A stretch of DNA of 45,360 nt from positions 1-45,360 of the forward strand of contig DDVW01000017.1 of assembly GCA_002345545.1 (NCBI GenBank), given 5' to 3'. Both the position numbers and the translations under genes were made by a program. Source of the stretch: Stenotrophomonas sp. UBA2302 (GTDB lineage Bacteria > Pseudomonadota > Gammaproteobacteria > Xanthomonadales > Xanthomonadaceae). Shown piece after piece: positions 1-9,110 of this stretch. The notes beneath the pieces were generated by a model. That model worked only from the letters and a program-made list of their open reading frames with translations. It searched no databases and was not told the origin of the DNA. Positions within the stretch are counted from its first letter, which is position 1; every line of letters begins with the position of its first letter.

Positions 1-70
1 AGTTGGGAGAAGAACCTTTTTATTGCCACCACGTTATTTACGGTGCGTCGTATTCTTAGGCATGGGATTC

Positions 71-90
71 GGAGCAGGATGACCTGCTCC
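71..90 (-). terminator. Hairpin downstream of pilE, possible terminator
   Basis: A perfect 8-bp inverted repeat (GGAGCAGG / CCTGCTCC) with a 4-nt loop lies 14 nt past the pilE stop codon, at the end of the pilus operon. No T-run follows it on the minus strand, so it may be a weak terminator or an mRNA 3'-end stabiliser. The rest of 1-104 shows no gene. Confidence 0.35.
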
Positions 91-104
91 ACGCTCCCGA
101 TCGA

Positions 105-530
105 TTACCAGCAATCAGCCAATGCACCCTTAGTGTTTGCCTTAAAGCCCGCCTGATTCAAACTCAGGTTGCCACACCTATCCTTGGATTGTGCAGACTG
201 TGCGGTCGCAACGAGTGTAATAGTGTTTGCCGTCGCAGCAGGGTTGATCGCGATCGTATACCAAGCAGTACCACCTTCCCGAGGTGACTGTTGCTGGTCT
301 GCGGTCAGAGCGAAGCCGACATAGCTGTTGTTGACAGTGTGGTAACGCTCCGCCAATTGCATGTACTCAACGATGTCTGCTTTCACCTGCGCCCTGCGCG
401 CCTTGCGCAGATACTCTTGGTAAGAGGGGTAAGCGATCGAGGCGAGGATTGCAACCACAGCCACCACGATCATCAATTCGATCAAGGTAAATCCGTGCGA
501 GGGCGATCGTAGCTTCTTGCCAATATCCAT
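105..530 (-). CDS. pilE: Type IV pilin-like minor pilin PilE
   Basis: Encodes a 141-residue type IV prepilin, probably a minor pilin assembled in the inner membrane into or at the tip of the type IV pilus. The prepilin peptidase site is G13^FTLIE, with the conserved Glu at mature position 5, followed by a hydrophobic helix of about 25 residues that acts as membrane anchor and polymerisation core. Two Cys near the C terminus (DRCGNL and ADCW) fit the disulfide-bounded D-loop of PilE-type pilins. ATG at 530 was chosen because GGGAGGA precedes it by 4 nt; an in-frame start at 572 would add residues that have no place before a prepilin leader and would overlap pilY1 further. It is the last gene of fimT-pilVWXY1-pilE, the order known from Pseudomonas and Xanthomonas. 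PilE is assigned from position and motif, because pilin subtypes diverge quickly. Confidence 0.88.
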   Translation of the reverse strand: MDIGKKLRSPSHGFTLIELMIVVAVVAILASIAYPSYQEYLRKARRAQVKADIVEYMQLAERYHTVNNSYVGFALTADQQQSPREGGTAWYTIAINPAATANTITLVATAQSAQSKDRCGNLSLNQAGFKANTKGALADCW

Positions 531-540
531 AATTCCTCCC

Positions 541-3500
541 TTAGCGGACCTGCCGCCACGACTGTCTTCCACAAGGACGCGGCATGTACAACGGCGGAGC
601 CCCGACAGCCCTCAATACGAACGAACACGTTTCACCTTCGATTTGCTTGTCGATGGTGCATGCAGGATCAACACTAGGATCACACGGGTTCAGCTTTGGA
701 ACGAAAATATTCGAATCTTTAATCGGTGGCGAGGCCGGCTTGTCACCGTTATTCAACGAGATCCCGCCGCAATTCTCGGTACACATAGAGCTACCGCCAG
801 GCGTCAAGCTAAGACCAGAAAGCCCCCCGGCGCCAGTAAGCATATCCAGTCCGTACAACCAATTTATCCCTCCACCAGTAGAGCATGCCGCTTCGCCAGG
901 AGTAAAAGTGGTGAAAAAAACCTTGCCGCTCTGGATGGTTGGATTACCGATAAAGCGCTCACCAACCGCCTCCCCCGTTACCACCTTCAGATCGACGTAC
1001 CAACCACGTTTGGTGACATAGCTCACCGGATTTCGGGTTACACCTCGAATGTCGTAGCCGCCGGAACTGGTCCCCTGCATCAACGCCTGGCCTACCAGTG
1101 CATCACGTCCCGTGGTGATGGCGGCACCCGTCAAATTATCGGTAATTGCGTAAAGGCTTTGCACGGGCAAGCCTGTACCGCCAGTGTTGTCACCAACCGC
1201 AAAGTAGCGGCCAGTGCCAAAGAACAAGCTCACACCACCACCAGGACCCGAGGCGACCTCGATGCCACCAGTGATCGGCTGCGCCACACCATCCTTGGCA
1301 GCAGTAAACAACGGCGTACCGGAGAATTCCACCGACCACGCACTTGGAGTGGGGCTGGAGAGGTTGTACTTCCAGATATTCCCCTGCATGTCACCGGCGT
1401 AGACGGTGTCAGCCAAGCCACTACTGTTGTTCAACGATACCGCCGCCACATTCATCACGCCGTTCCGCCCGGCGTACGCCGCATCGGTAGGTCTAAGCTT
1501 GGCCAGCACCTCGCCGGTCTGAATATCGATCACGAACAACACAGCACGACCACTGGCCGAGTTGACACCATTGCCGAAGATCGCCACGAAGCGGACTCCG
1601 GCGGCACTGGCTATCGGCACGATGACAGGCTTACCCAGTGCAAAACCCATGTCGCTGTCGTTTTTGCCTGTTATCTCCCACAGCACCTTGGTCTGATCAA
1701 ACGTGGCGGGGGCCGATACATCAAGGCCGAACATCGAGCCAAACCCGCCAACCGCTGCCGAAGGCGCGACCGAGGCAGCGCCAGCGCCGGTCGAGCCCAC
1801 CAGCACCGTCTTCCAGGAACTACCATAATAAACGTCGGATGTCGCGATAAGACCATCGACGTAGTAGCGGTGCACGTAACTGGGATTGGCCAACTCTGCC
1901 ATGTGCGCCAGAGACGTGGAGGGGATGAAGCCAAACCGCTCCAGACCGCCGTTAGTGTCGTTGGATGCATCAAACGCATGCAGCATGCCGTCGTTGGCAC
2001 CTACATAAACCATTGGCTTTGCCGATGCCAGCTTGGAAGTAAGAAAGGCCTTGTAACTCACTCCCAGTCCGTCCTTCCAGGCCAGGTCAGTCTGGCCAGC
2101 CCAGCTCCCAAAACCATAGTCATCGCGTGGAGTTACCACTACCGGCGACGAGTTCACCACATCCCCCATCAGTGAGGAACGCGTACGCAGACCTGCAACC
2201 GCGCCCCCTTTCAGATAGCCGATAAGCGTGTCCACGGTGCGCGAACCGAACCAGGTCGGAATCGTCTCCAGTCCCATTGCCGCAAGCTTCTGCTCTCGCG
2301 TTGTACCTGGCACATTGGCACTGGTGAATGCTCCCGCTGTCACAGGCACATTAGCACCGCTGCCATCCACGTTATTAGCGGTCTTCACCATGTAGATACG
2401 CCGTGCACTCGGATCTAGTTTGGCCGCAGCGCTCCACAGCACTGCACCATCGGTGCCGTCAGCAGCAACGCGGTTCGCCGAGACATCACCAGTCCAGTCA
2501 TTCGAGTCGACCGGAACGTTGAAGCCGGCCGTCACCGTCAGTGAGTCCGTGGAAATTCGCGCGCCCGCCGCGCCACCCGAGACAGTGGAGTTACTACCCG
2601 CAGCCGCTTCGAAGATATCGCCCAGACGCTTGCCCAACTCTGCCGGGTTCCGCGCCAAGAAGTAGTTGTCAGGAGAGCCGGGCTTGATGGAATCCCATTC
2701 ACCAGCATCAGGCCTGCCATTTTTATTCTTGTCATTGAAACCACCATACTTGGCGGCATACCACAACGGACTCTCCAATGAGCCTGTGGATGACGTACCC
2801 AAGCGATAGCGGACAACCTGTGCTTTGGTCCAATTCTTTGGCGCTTCATCGGAGCTGGTCAACACCGAGCCATCACTACTGCCAGGCCGCAGCAAAACGC
2901 GCTTGATTCCGTCGCCGTCTGAGCCGGAAATAGAATAACCGGTAAGCATTGCATTGCCTGCATAGGCCGACAGGTTTTCTATTCGGATCAACACTTCGTC
3001 ATTACCAACATTCGGCTGACCTGAAGCACAAGCAGCCCCCTCCGCCCGCCAGCAGATATCATTTAACGTATTGGAAGTATTTTTGGAATTGGTTTTGTCG
3101 TTGCAAGTCGCCCCAATACAATACGTCAGCATCGACACCACATCATTATCGTGGTCGTTACCCCACAGCGAATCCTCCCATACCAGCGAGAAGCTGCCCG
3201 CCTTGCCATCAGCCAGTAGAGGACGTCCATATACATGATTGGGTGACTTCGTCGAAGTTTTCGGTCCCACACCTACCGAACCCAAGAAGCAGCTACGCCA
3301 GCCACTATCACTCGCTTTGGCGCTGCCCGAGTTGTTTGCCTGACAGAGAGGCGCAAGGGATATTTTTCCGCCTGGCAGCGCGATCTCAAACTTGGGCAAC
3401 GTCTCGGCCATCGCCACTGCGTAGGTCGTCGTCGTCACCTTGTGCGCTGCGTCGTCCTTGCCTTGCAACCCCGGCCGCAGATCGGTGGTGGCGCCCGCAT

Positions 3501-5169
3501 AGGCAAGCCCCGCCATCAGGTAGCTCCCCTCCATCGACGGAATATCGGGACAGATGCCCCGCGCCAACCCCAAATCGCCCACGTTCTTGCTGGTACAAAT
3601 ATCTTCATGCGTATTCAGAGAGGTGTAACGCGGGGTCGCCCCAACGCGCCCTATCGAATAGGCATGCCCATTGATCCCTTCCGCCGCACCCACCGCAGTT
3701 GTTGCCGCAGCCGCGCTCTGCAGATGAGGAACGGACTGCACATTGTCGCTATCAAACGACGGCAAGCCCGACGACATCACCAGGATATTGCAAGCGGCGC
3801 AATAGGAATTGCCGCCCGCCGAGGGCGCGCGATACGGGTCCAGCCAGTTGACGGATGTTGGCAATCCACTTTGATCACCACTTGCGCTATAGGTGCCGGC
3901 ACGGGTCGTGCCGATATCACCGAAATAACGAAGCGCCTCGGAGTACATCTCAGCCAGCGGGTTGCCCCACGCGCTGCACTTGTAACTACCATTACCCGGG
4001 TCGGAAAGGCTTTTATTACCATCGCGATTCAGAATTCCGTAATCGTTACAGCCACTCCAATTATCTTTGTGATTCCAGCCTTCCAACTTGAAGTTTGAGA
4101 TCGTCTGAATGACACTGCCAAGAGTATTGCTGTTATCGGTACAGAACTGACCGGTTGCGAGATTGATCTCATCCCCCGATCCAGCTACGCAATTACCCGT
4201 GCTATTTCCAGCCAGCTTACCGATATTCTTGCGCAGCACACCACCATCACGCGGGTTGGCATATGTACCTGAAATCAGACCAAAACGCAGACGCCCACTT
4301 TCACCATACTCCTGCAGCAAACCCGCGGGCTTGTAGGAATCAGTAGTGCCATCACTGTACTTGCGACAGAAACTCTCACGACTTCCTGCTGTCGCCGCAG
4401 CAGTTGCTGGATCACAGACTTCGACACGGACGGTGAGATTCTCAACATCTCTCGGAGTATCAGAATTGTAATTGATTGCGCATTGGTTAAGTGCTGTCGA
4501 CGCCCATTCCGACCAGTTACCAGATGCAACACGCATCAATGGCCCACTACTTGCACTGGTAGTCGCATTACAAAGTGAAATGACACTGCCACCCTTCGGC
4601 GTCAACTTGCCGAGATCAGCACCCTCATATACTTTTACCCAGGCGTGCAGATCGTTGGGGATAGGCGCGCGCTCCAAGACGGTTCTATTTTTATCATCGG
4701 TACTGCGTTGCCCCCCGTAGAGAACCTGACGCAGGATATCCAGGCGACTCATGGTCGCCCAGTTCAAAAAGTTACCCGACCAGGCTTTATTGCAGTAATG
4801 CCCGGTCGCCGGACCGGTCGCTTTGAATACGCCTGATGCATAGCCATAGCACAACTTGGAATCGAAATAACCCGCGTACTCGAACGAATTCTTGTAGGTG
4901 GTCTCGATGCCGTCATTGTCCTCGGGATTGAGATCGGTGTAGTCGCTATAAGCCTTGTTGAAAAACTGCTCGTCGCGCGACATGACCATCATCATCAGCG
5001 GCGGCTGCGATTGCGCCAGATACAACGGAGATTGCGACAGGTTGTAGTCACCCAGTGCTGCTGGCAAGTTCGAAACAACCAACAACAGACCGCCGATAGC
5101 ACCAAGGCCACCACCGACCTTGAGCGCCTTTGATCCAATCACGGATGAGATTTTACGCTTCATGTTCAT
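541..5169 (-). CDS. pilY1: PilY1-type pilus tip adhesin / assembly protein
   Basis: A 1542-residue secreted protein of the PilY1/PilC family, which sits at the type IV pilus tip and acts in pilus assembly, adhesion and surface sensing. A signal peptide is visible at the N terminus (basic start, hydrophobic stretch, ending near PAALG at about residue 40). The N-terminal half carries only remnants of a von Willebrand A-like fold ([12 protein letters not shown] near residue 460), with no DxSxS metal site that I can see. An EF-hand-like loop, [12 protein letters not shown], lies near residue 810. The C-terminal beta-propeller has the family hallmark [12 protein letters not shown] near residue 1054, and the chain ends in GRQSWRQVR. 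The ATG at 5169 overlaps the pilX stop as ATGA; a second ATG two codons on is an alternative. The middle of the gene is visibly poorer in G+C than the rest of the window. Confidence 0.93.
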   Translation of the reverse strand: MNMKRKISSVIGSKALKVGGGLGAIGGLLLVVSNLPAALGDYNLSQSPLYLAQSQPPLMMMVMSRDEQFFNKAYSDYTDLNPEDNDGIETTYKNSFEYAGYFDSKLCYGYASGVFKATGPATGHYCNKAWSGNFLNWATMSRLDILRQVLYGGQRSTDDKNRTVLERAPIPNDLHAWVKVYEGADLGKLTPKGGSVISLCNATTSASSGPLMRVASGNWSEWASTALNQCAINYNSDTPRDVENLTVRVEVCDPATAAATAGSRESFCRKYSDGTTDSYKPAGLLQEYGESGRLRFGLISGTYANPRDGGVLRKNIGKLAGNSTGNCVAGSGDEINLATGQFCTDNSNTLGSVIQTISNFKLEGWNHKDNWSGCNDYGILNRDGNKSLSDPGNGSYKCSAWGNPLAEMYSEALRYFGDIGTTRAGTYSASGDQSGLPTSVNWLDPYRAPSAGGNSYCAACNILVMSSGLPSFDSDNVQSVPHLQSAAAATTAVGAAEGINGHAYSIGRVGATPRYTSLNTHEDICTSKNVGDLGLARGICPDIPSMEGSYLMAGLAYAGATTDLRPGLQGKDDAAHKVTTTTYAVAMAETLPKFEIALPGGKISLAPLCQANNSGSAKASDSGWRSCFLGSVGVGPKTSTKSPNHVYGRPLLADGKAGSFSLVWEDSLWGNDHDNDVVSMLTYCIGATCNDKTNSKNTSNTLNDICWRAEGAACASGQPNVGNDEVLIRIENLSAYAGNAMLTGYSISGSDGDGIKRVLLRPGSSDGSVLTSSDEAPKNWTKAQVVRYRLGTSSTGSLESPLWYAAKYGGFNDKNKNGRPDAGEWDSIKPGSPDNYFLARNPAELGKRLGDIFEAAAGSNSTVSGGAAGARISTDSLTVTAGFNVPVDSNDWTGDVSANRVAADGTDGAVLWSAAAKLDPSARRIYMVKTANNVDGSGANVPVTAGAFTSANVPGTTREQKLAAMGLETIPTWFGSRTVDTLIGYLKGGAVAGLRTRSSLMGDVVNSSPVVVTPRDDYGFGSWAGQTDLAWKDGLGVSYKAFLTSKLASAKPMVYVGANDGMLHAFDASNDTNGGLERFGFIPSTSLAHMAELANPSYVHRYYVDGLIATSDVYYGSSWKTVLVGSTGAGAASVAPSAAVGGFGSMFGLDVSAPATFDQTKVLWEITGKNDSDMGFALGKPVIVPIASAAGVRFVAIFGNGVNSASGRAVLFVIDIQTGEVLAKLRPTDAAYAGRNGVMNVAAVSLNNSSGLADTVYAGDMQGNIWKYNLSSPTPSAWSVEFSGTPLFTAAKDGVAQPITGGIEVASGPGGGVSLFFGTGRYFAVGDNTGGTGLPVQSLYAITDNLTGAAITTGRDALVGQALMQGTSSGGYDIRGVTRNPVSYVTKRGWYVDLKVVTGEAVGERFIGNPTIQSGKVFFTTFTPGEAACSTGGGINWLYGLDMLTGAGGLSGLSLTPGGSSMCTENCGGISLNNGDKPASPPIKDSNIFVPKLNPCDPSVDPACTIDKQIEGETCSFVLRAVGAPPLYMPRPCGRQSWRQVR

Positions 5170-5648
5170 GGGATAAAGATCGTATCGATGACCGCGGTCG
5201 CGGAGGCATTGGCAGGATCGTCACTGGATAGCACCGTGACTTCGTAAATATTACCGGTTTGCTCGCTCTGCTTTTCACCAAGCTTGAGACTGGATGCAGC
5301 AAAACACTTGTCGATCCGTCGCGTATATGTCGCGGCAGTGGCAGTAACGCCCTCCGCCCAAGTGAGCGGATCGAATACCGGAGAGCAAACCTCTTGATCC
5401 GCGGAATAGTTTCCACTGGCTCCATCGATTGCGGCCTGGATGTTGGCCTCCACAACTCGTGCGTCCCGCTCGGCAAGCTGGAATGCCTGATTGGTGCGCA
5501 TGTAATTTGCGGACATGCGCTCCTGCATACCACTTACGCGCATGCCGACAATACCTATCAACGACAGCAATATGAGAATGATCAACGCGACATACAGCAC
5601 CGCACCCCGCTGTCGGCGCCTAGTCCGGATATCAACAAAACGGCTCAT
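5166..5648 (-). CDS. pilX: Minor pilin assembly protein PilX
   Basis: A 160-residue PilX-type protein. After a basic stretch (RTRRRQRG) comes a hydrophobic helix beginning AVLYVALIILILLSL, typical of the PilX N-terminal domain, then MQERMSANY and a Glu-containing segment as in other PilX proteins. PilX works with PilV, PilW, FimT/U and PilE to prime pilus assembly and carry PilY1 to the tip. ATG at 5648 is preferred, as it puts the basic leader and helix at the N terminus and GAGGG lies about 6 nt upstream. A longer reading from 5744 would overlap pilW deeply. Its stop is fused to the pilY1 start in ATGA, which suggests translational coupling. Confidence 0.87.
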   Translation of the reverse strand: MSRFVDIRTRRRQRGAVLYVALIILILLSLIGIVGMRVSGMQERMSANYMRTNQAFQLAERDARVVEANIQAAIDGASGNYSADQEVCSPVFDPLTWAEGVTATAATYTRRIDKCFAASSLKLGEKQSEQTGNIYEVTVLSSDDPANASATAVIDTIFIP

Positions 5649-5655
5649 AAAACCC

Positions 5656-6837
5656 TCAATTGCCGTAAAGGCGGTTGCGCAGCGCGATGGTGGTCTGGTA
5701 GACAGACCGAAAACGCCCATCGGCAGGCGGAGCGAATGTGACACCCAGCGAATTCAACTTGTGATCGTCATTGGCCTGCTGGGCACTGGCACGCTCAGGA
5801 CTGGATGCAACCAGCCCTATCTGCACTGCCCCCACGCGGCGCCAGGCCTCTGCTATGGCCGTGGGAGCAGCTGATTCGATTTGTTCGGCGGTATATTGTC
5901 TATCGATATACCCAGTGGGCGGGCGAGCTGAATCCAATTCGCGATCTTGACCATAGAGAATCTGCATATTCTCGACACCCTCGACCAACTCTTCCTTGTT
6001 CACCGTTGGATTTGCCGCATTGGGCGCATACAAGAAGCGCAGGCGATACAAGGAGCGTCCACCACTGGCATTGGTAGCGATGTAATAAACAGCACTTTCG
6101 GCGCGATACACCATCGCCTGACCAGCAGTGAACACCTGCGACAATGCAACCGTATTGTTTGGAGTCGAACCCAAGGTTATCGATCCGGCAGCAGGCGTTA
6201 CTGCCTGCGCCTGGAATACCGTCGCACCCATGCAGTCACCCACACCAAAAATACCTGGATTGCCCACACCACTTTGCAGGACATTCCAGCGAGTACTTTC
6301 AAATTGAAACACCGGCTGCGCGGCAGTACCGCCGATATTGCTAACGGGAACGCCCTCGGGCGCCAAGTAGCGCAGCACAATTACATCACTACCAGCTACA
6401 GCGTCGACCATTTGCGCGGCATATTGCGCAGGCAGCGCAGGGGTGAAGCCCACAGTTCCCGCAGTCAGTGAAACATCATTGTCACCGGGCTCCGAATCTT
6501 CGGCCTCATACCCTTGGATAGAAATCCTGAAATCAAGTGCAGGGTGCGCGGTGGCGGCAAAAGTTGTTCGTAACGTGGCCGGGTCCTCACGCATCATCGC
6601 CTGATCGTTCACACAGCCAAAGTGGCCCGCCATACGAATATCACGCTGCAGATAGTCCATGGCGAACCGACCATTCTCCTGCACCCGGGCAACCCCTTCC
6701 GAGAGTTGATATGCCGCACGCGAACTGGAAAACACCTGGATTATTCCAAGCATAAGTATCGTGCCGATCACCATGGCAATCATCAACTCGATCAGCGACA
6801 GACCACGCATCCGCGCATGGAAATTCGGCAAATTCAT
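5656..6837 (-). CDS. pilW: Minor pilin PilW
   Basis: A 393-residue PilW-family prepilin. The leader is short, with the cleavage site G12^LSLIE and Glu at mature position 5, then a hydrophobic helix (LMIAMVIGTILMLGIIQVF). The following segment, with a GRFAMDYLQRDIRMAG motif around residues 56-71, is characteristic of PilW. The length fits PilW, which is much larger than the other minor pilins. The protein takes part in the minor pilin priming complex that supports PilY1 display. The ATG at 6837 overlaps the pilV stop as ATGA, and pilX follows after 7 nt, so the genes are almost certainly one transcript. Confidence 0.92.
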   Translation of the reverse strand: MNLPNFHARMRGLSLIELMIAMVIGTILMLGIIQVFSSSRAAYQLSEGVARVQENGRFAMDYLQRDIRMAGHFGCVNDQAMMREDPATLRTTFAATAHPALDFRISIQGYEAEDSEPGDNDVSLTAGTVGFTPALPAQYAAQMVDAVAGSDVIVLRYLAPEGVPVSNIGGTAAQPVFQFESTRWNVLQSGVGNPGIFGVGDCMGATVFQAQAVTPAAGSITLGSTPNNTVALSQVFTAGQAMVYRAESAVYYIATNASGGRSLYRLRFLYAPNAANPTVNKEELVEGVENMQILYGQDRELDSARPPTGYIDRQYTAEQIESAAPTAIAEAWRRVGAVQIGLVASSPERASAQQANDDHKLNSLGVTFAPPADGRFRSVYQTTIALRNRLYGN

Positions 6838-7304
6838 AGCCGCGTCCCCACGCTGACCTGGCCATTTGCACCTTTCAACTTCCAGCGCTCATCCCCCCAG
6901 TTCATCACAACATTCACCGCACTTCCATTGACCACCACCGATGCAGTGGCATCAGCCCCCAGTGACTTCCCCATCCGGCAACGCCAGTCCTTGCTAAACT
7001 CTGCAGGCGTGAGGTTATTGCCACGCGGAGAAATACAATCCGCGTCAGCCGTCAGCGCCGTGTAATTGCCGGCATATGATTGCAAGGAAATGCGATTCAC
7101 CCGAATCTGATCGAGCATCTCATAACTCAAATTGGTTGCATGGGTCCGATAATTTGAACTTTGCACAAAGCGGACATTCATCGTCTGCAGCAACGCCAAG
7201 CCGAGCAGACCGAAGCCGAGAACCAGCACTGCAATCATAACTTCGATGAGTGTAAAGCCGTGCTGCCGGCGACCTTTTGTAAAAGTTCGCGTACACCTAT
7301 TCAC
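6834..7304 (-). CDS. pilV: Minor pilin PilV
   Basis: A 156-residue PilV-type prepilin with cleavage site G16^FTLIE and the family's hydrophobic helix VMIAVLVLGFGLLGLALLQ, where the GFGLLG motif is typical of PilV. The mature part has three Cys-containing segments and a C-terminal beta-rich region (VVMNWGDERW), as seen in other PilV proteins. The start codon is GTG at 7304, which overlaps the fimT stop as GTGA; the downstream pilW start overlaps this gene's own stop as ATGA. Coupled translation would keep the minor pilins in fixed ratio. Confidence 0.9.
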   Translation of the reverse strand: MNRCTRTFTKGRRQHGFTLIEVMIAVLVLGFGLLGLALLQTMNVRFVQSSNYRTHATNLSYEMLDQIRVNRISLQSYAGNYTALTADADCISPRGNNLTPAEFSKDWRCRMGKSLGADATASVVVNGSAVNVVMNWGDERWKLKGANGQVSVGTRL

Positions 7305-7816
7305 GCGCAGGCACCTTTGGCGACTTTCGTCTGTCCCGTTTGATTTATCGAAATTGTCCGTTGCAACGACTGATTACCACACTCATCAGGGCGCAGCGTA
7401 ATCGTCTGTGCAGCCTGAGAACGACGACGCCCCCTGCCATCAAAGGAGATAACCAGCATGGCTGCATCCCCTTGAATCTGTGGGCTAACATTGGTGTAGC
7501 GAAGTACATCCTCCCCACCATCAAGAGCGCCATTGCCGTTGGTATCCGACCAGATCAGCCAACCATTGCCCCAGTTATCACCGTCACATGAATCACCTGC
7601 AGCACTCGCGCAAACACCTGCACCATGCGCGTTCTTGATCGCTTCAGCTCTTGCAAATGACAACGAGGCGAGCATTTCATTGGTGGTGGTAGCGATGCGG
7701 TTGGAACGGAGTACGCCCTGAAAACTGGGCAGCGCAATGGTCGCCAGAACGGCCAATACCGCCAGCGTCACCATCAATTCAATAAGAGTAAATCCACAAA
7801 ACCCACGCGCTTTCAT
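7301..7816 (-). CDS. fimT: Minor pilin FimT (GspH/FimT family), likely DNA-binding pilin
   Basis: A 171-residue GspH/FimT pseudopilin. Cleavage is at G8^FTLIE, followed by the helix LMVTLAVLAVLATIALPSF and the family segment FARAEAIK (54-61). A C-terminal GRGR (127-130) fits the GRxR motif reported for FimT proteins of Legionella and Xanthomonas, which bind DNA during natural transformation. Two Cys near the C terminus (DECGN and KGACA) could close a disulfide. ATG at 7816 is preferred because it gives a normal 8-residue leader, with GGGGAGC about 9 nt upstream; an in-frame start at 7876 would give a 28-residue leader. It is the first gene of the operon. The 95-nt gap to the kinase gene holds no clear terminator. 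Confidence 0.88.
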   Translation of the reverse strand: MKARGFCGFTLIELMVTLAVLAVLATIALPSFQGVLRSNRIATTTNEMLASLSFARAEAIKNAHGAGVCASAAGDSCDGDNWGNGWLIWSDTNGNGALDGGEDVLRYTNVSPQIQGDAAMLVISFDGRGRRRSQAAQTITLRPDECGNQSLQRTISINQTGQTKVAKGACA

Positions 7817-7911
7817 CAGCCATGCTCCCCTGCACAGAGCGTAACCCTCCCATTCTCGCCCCGTCTTGGCAAGCAAGCTCGGGATGAGCGGTCAATTGCA
7901 CCGATGAACGC

Positions 7912-9012
7912 TCAGTCGCCGAGCCACTGGCTGCCGGAGCGTGCTCCATAGGGCACTGAAGCCCCTTGCGGCAGGGGGATGACCACGTTGCAGAAGTAGC
8001 GTCCATCTCGCCATGCGCCAGTCAACCTGGCACGTGCCCCAAAAGCATAGCTCAACCGCCAAGCAATATTACGCTGCGCGTGGCCAGCACCAAGCTGCAA
8101 GGTTGCCGCTTCAAGGCGTATCGCTGGGGCCGGGTTTTCGATGCAAATGCACAATTCTTCAGACTGAGCTCGCAGCTCCAGTTCAATGCAACCACCTTCA
8201 GGCAGGCACGAGATACCATGCAACACCGCATTTTCAACCAAAGGTTGCAGCACCAAGCGCGGCATCGGCAAGGCCCATGGCAGCGGCTCATGCAGACGCC
8301 AATCTATACGAAGTCGCTGCTCACCCAAGCGCAGCGACTCAATGGACAGATAACGCCGCGCCAGCTCAACCTCCTGCTGCAAAGTTGAACCAACCTCCCC
8401 CGCACCCAATGCGGCACGAAACAGGTCTGACAGATCCAGTACGGCCTGCTCCGCAACCTCCGGGTCACGTCGTATCAGGCCCGCTATCAGGTTCATGCTG
8501 TTGAACAAAAAGTGGGGCCGGATACGGGCTTGCAATGCATCTGCCTTCGCCTGCGCATTGGCATTGATCTGCACCAGCCAACGATCCATCACATAGAAGT
8601 AGCGTAATGCAATGGAAACAATCAGCACCGCAATAGCAGCATTGCTCACCGAAAAACGCAAAAAGCTAACGACCAAGCCTCCCTGCTCAGCAACTGCATA
8701 CAACGCGTAGACAACCCCTGAAGCAAACACCACCATTATCGCGGTGGTCACAAGCGCTACGGCACTGCCCAACCAAACCGGAAAACGTGAGACCCAATGG
8801 CGTGACAAACACAACACGGCGGCTACCGCAATTGCAAGCCACAAAGCAAAAGCACTGAGAACAATAAACCGATCCAGCCTCATGGATACACCTGCATCGG
8901 GCACCAGCGCCAAAAGCACCACCACCAACTCTGCCAATCCCAGCACCACCAGAATGCGCGGGGTACGGCAAAAATCGGGAAACCACGACTCGACAAAGCG
9001 TGTTGCTGTCAT
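7912..9012 (-). CDS. AlgZ/FimS-type (LytS-like) sensor histidine kinase
   Basis: A 366-residue membrane histidine kinase of the AlgZ/FimS group. The first about 150 residues hold five or six hydrophobic segments (for example ILVVLGLAELVVVLLALV at 20-37). The phosphoacceptor box is RIRPHFLFN with His167, as in LytS/AlgZ kinases. The N-box motif ENAVLHG lies near residue 270, and a degenerate glycine loop (GAGHAQRNI) stands in for the usual GxGxGL, which is typical of this group. In Pseudomonas, FimS/AlgZ with regulator AlgR drives expression of the fimU-pilVWXY1E operon, and here the kinase sits just upstream of the equivalent operon in the same direction. No LytTR response regulator is adjacent, so its partner must be elsewhere. 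The symbol is left blank because AlgZ and FimS are not separable here. Confidence 0.85.
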   Translation of the reverse strand: MTATRFVESWFPDFCRTPRILVVLGLAELVVVLLALVPDAGVSMRLDRFIVLSAFALWLAIAVAAVLCLSRHWVSRFPVWLGSAVALVTTAIMVVFASGVVYALYAVAEQGGLVVSFLRFSVSNAAIAVLIVSIALRYFYVMDRWLVQINANAQAKADALQARIRPHFLFNSMNLIAGLIRRDPEVAEQAVLDLSDLFRAALGAGEVGSTLQQEVELARRYLSIESLRLGEQRLRIDWRLHEPLPWALPMPRLVLQPLVENAVLHGISCLPEGGCIELELRAQSEELCICIENPAPAIRLEAATLQLGAGHAQRNIAWRLSYAFGARARLTGAWRDGRYFCNVVIPLPQGASVPYGARSGSQWLGD

Positions 9013-9044
9013 AGGAACCTTCGCAGTGGCGTTTTCAACAGAAG

Positions 9045-9091
9045 ACGGACTTACACAGCACCCGCATCATGCAATGCGCTGGCAAGTCCGT
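9045..9091. repeat. Inverted repeat between ppnN and the kinase gene
   Basis: An 8-bp perfect inverted repeat, ACGGACTT (9045-9052) and AAGTCCGT (9084-9091), encloses a 31-nt loop that itself contains GCAT/ATGC arms. It lies between the ppnN stop and the kinase start. It could end ppnN transcription, although the T-run is poor, or be an operator for the kinase gene. The gap 9013-9110 shows nothing else. Confidence 0.35.
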
Positions 9092-9110
9092 TTTGATGCA
9101 GTCGAATACG

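Noticed and set aside
541..2175. A 552-codon open frame on the plus strand inside pilY1
   Set aside because: It is antisense to the conserved propeller part of pilY1 and has no motif or ribosome site.
7903..7911. A possible AlgR-type site (GCGTTCATC on the minus strand) upstream of fimT
   Set aside because: It matches only 7 of 9 positions of CCGTTCGTC, which is expected by chance in a gap of this size, and it touches the kinase stop codon.
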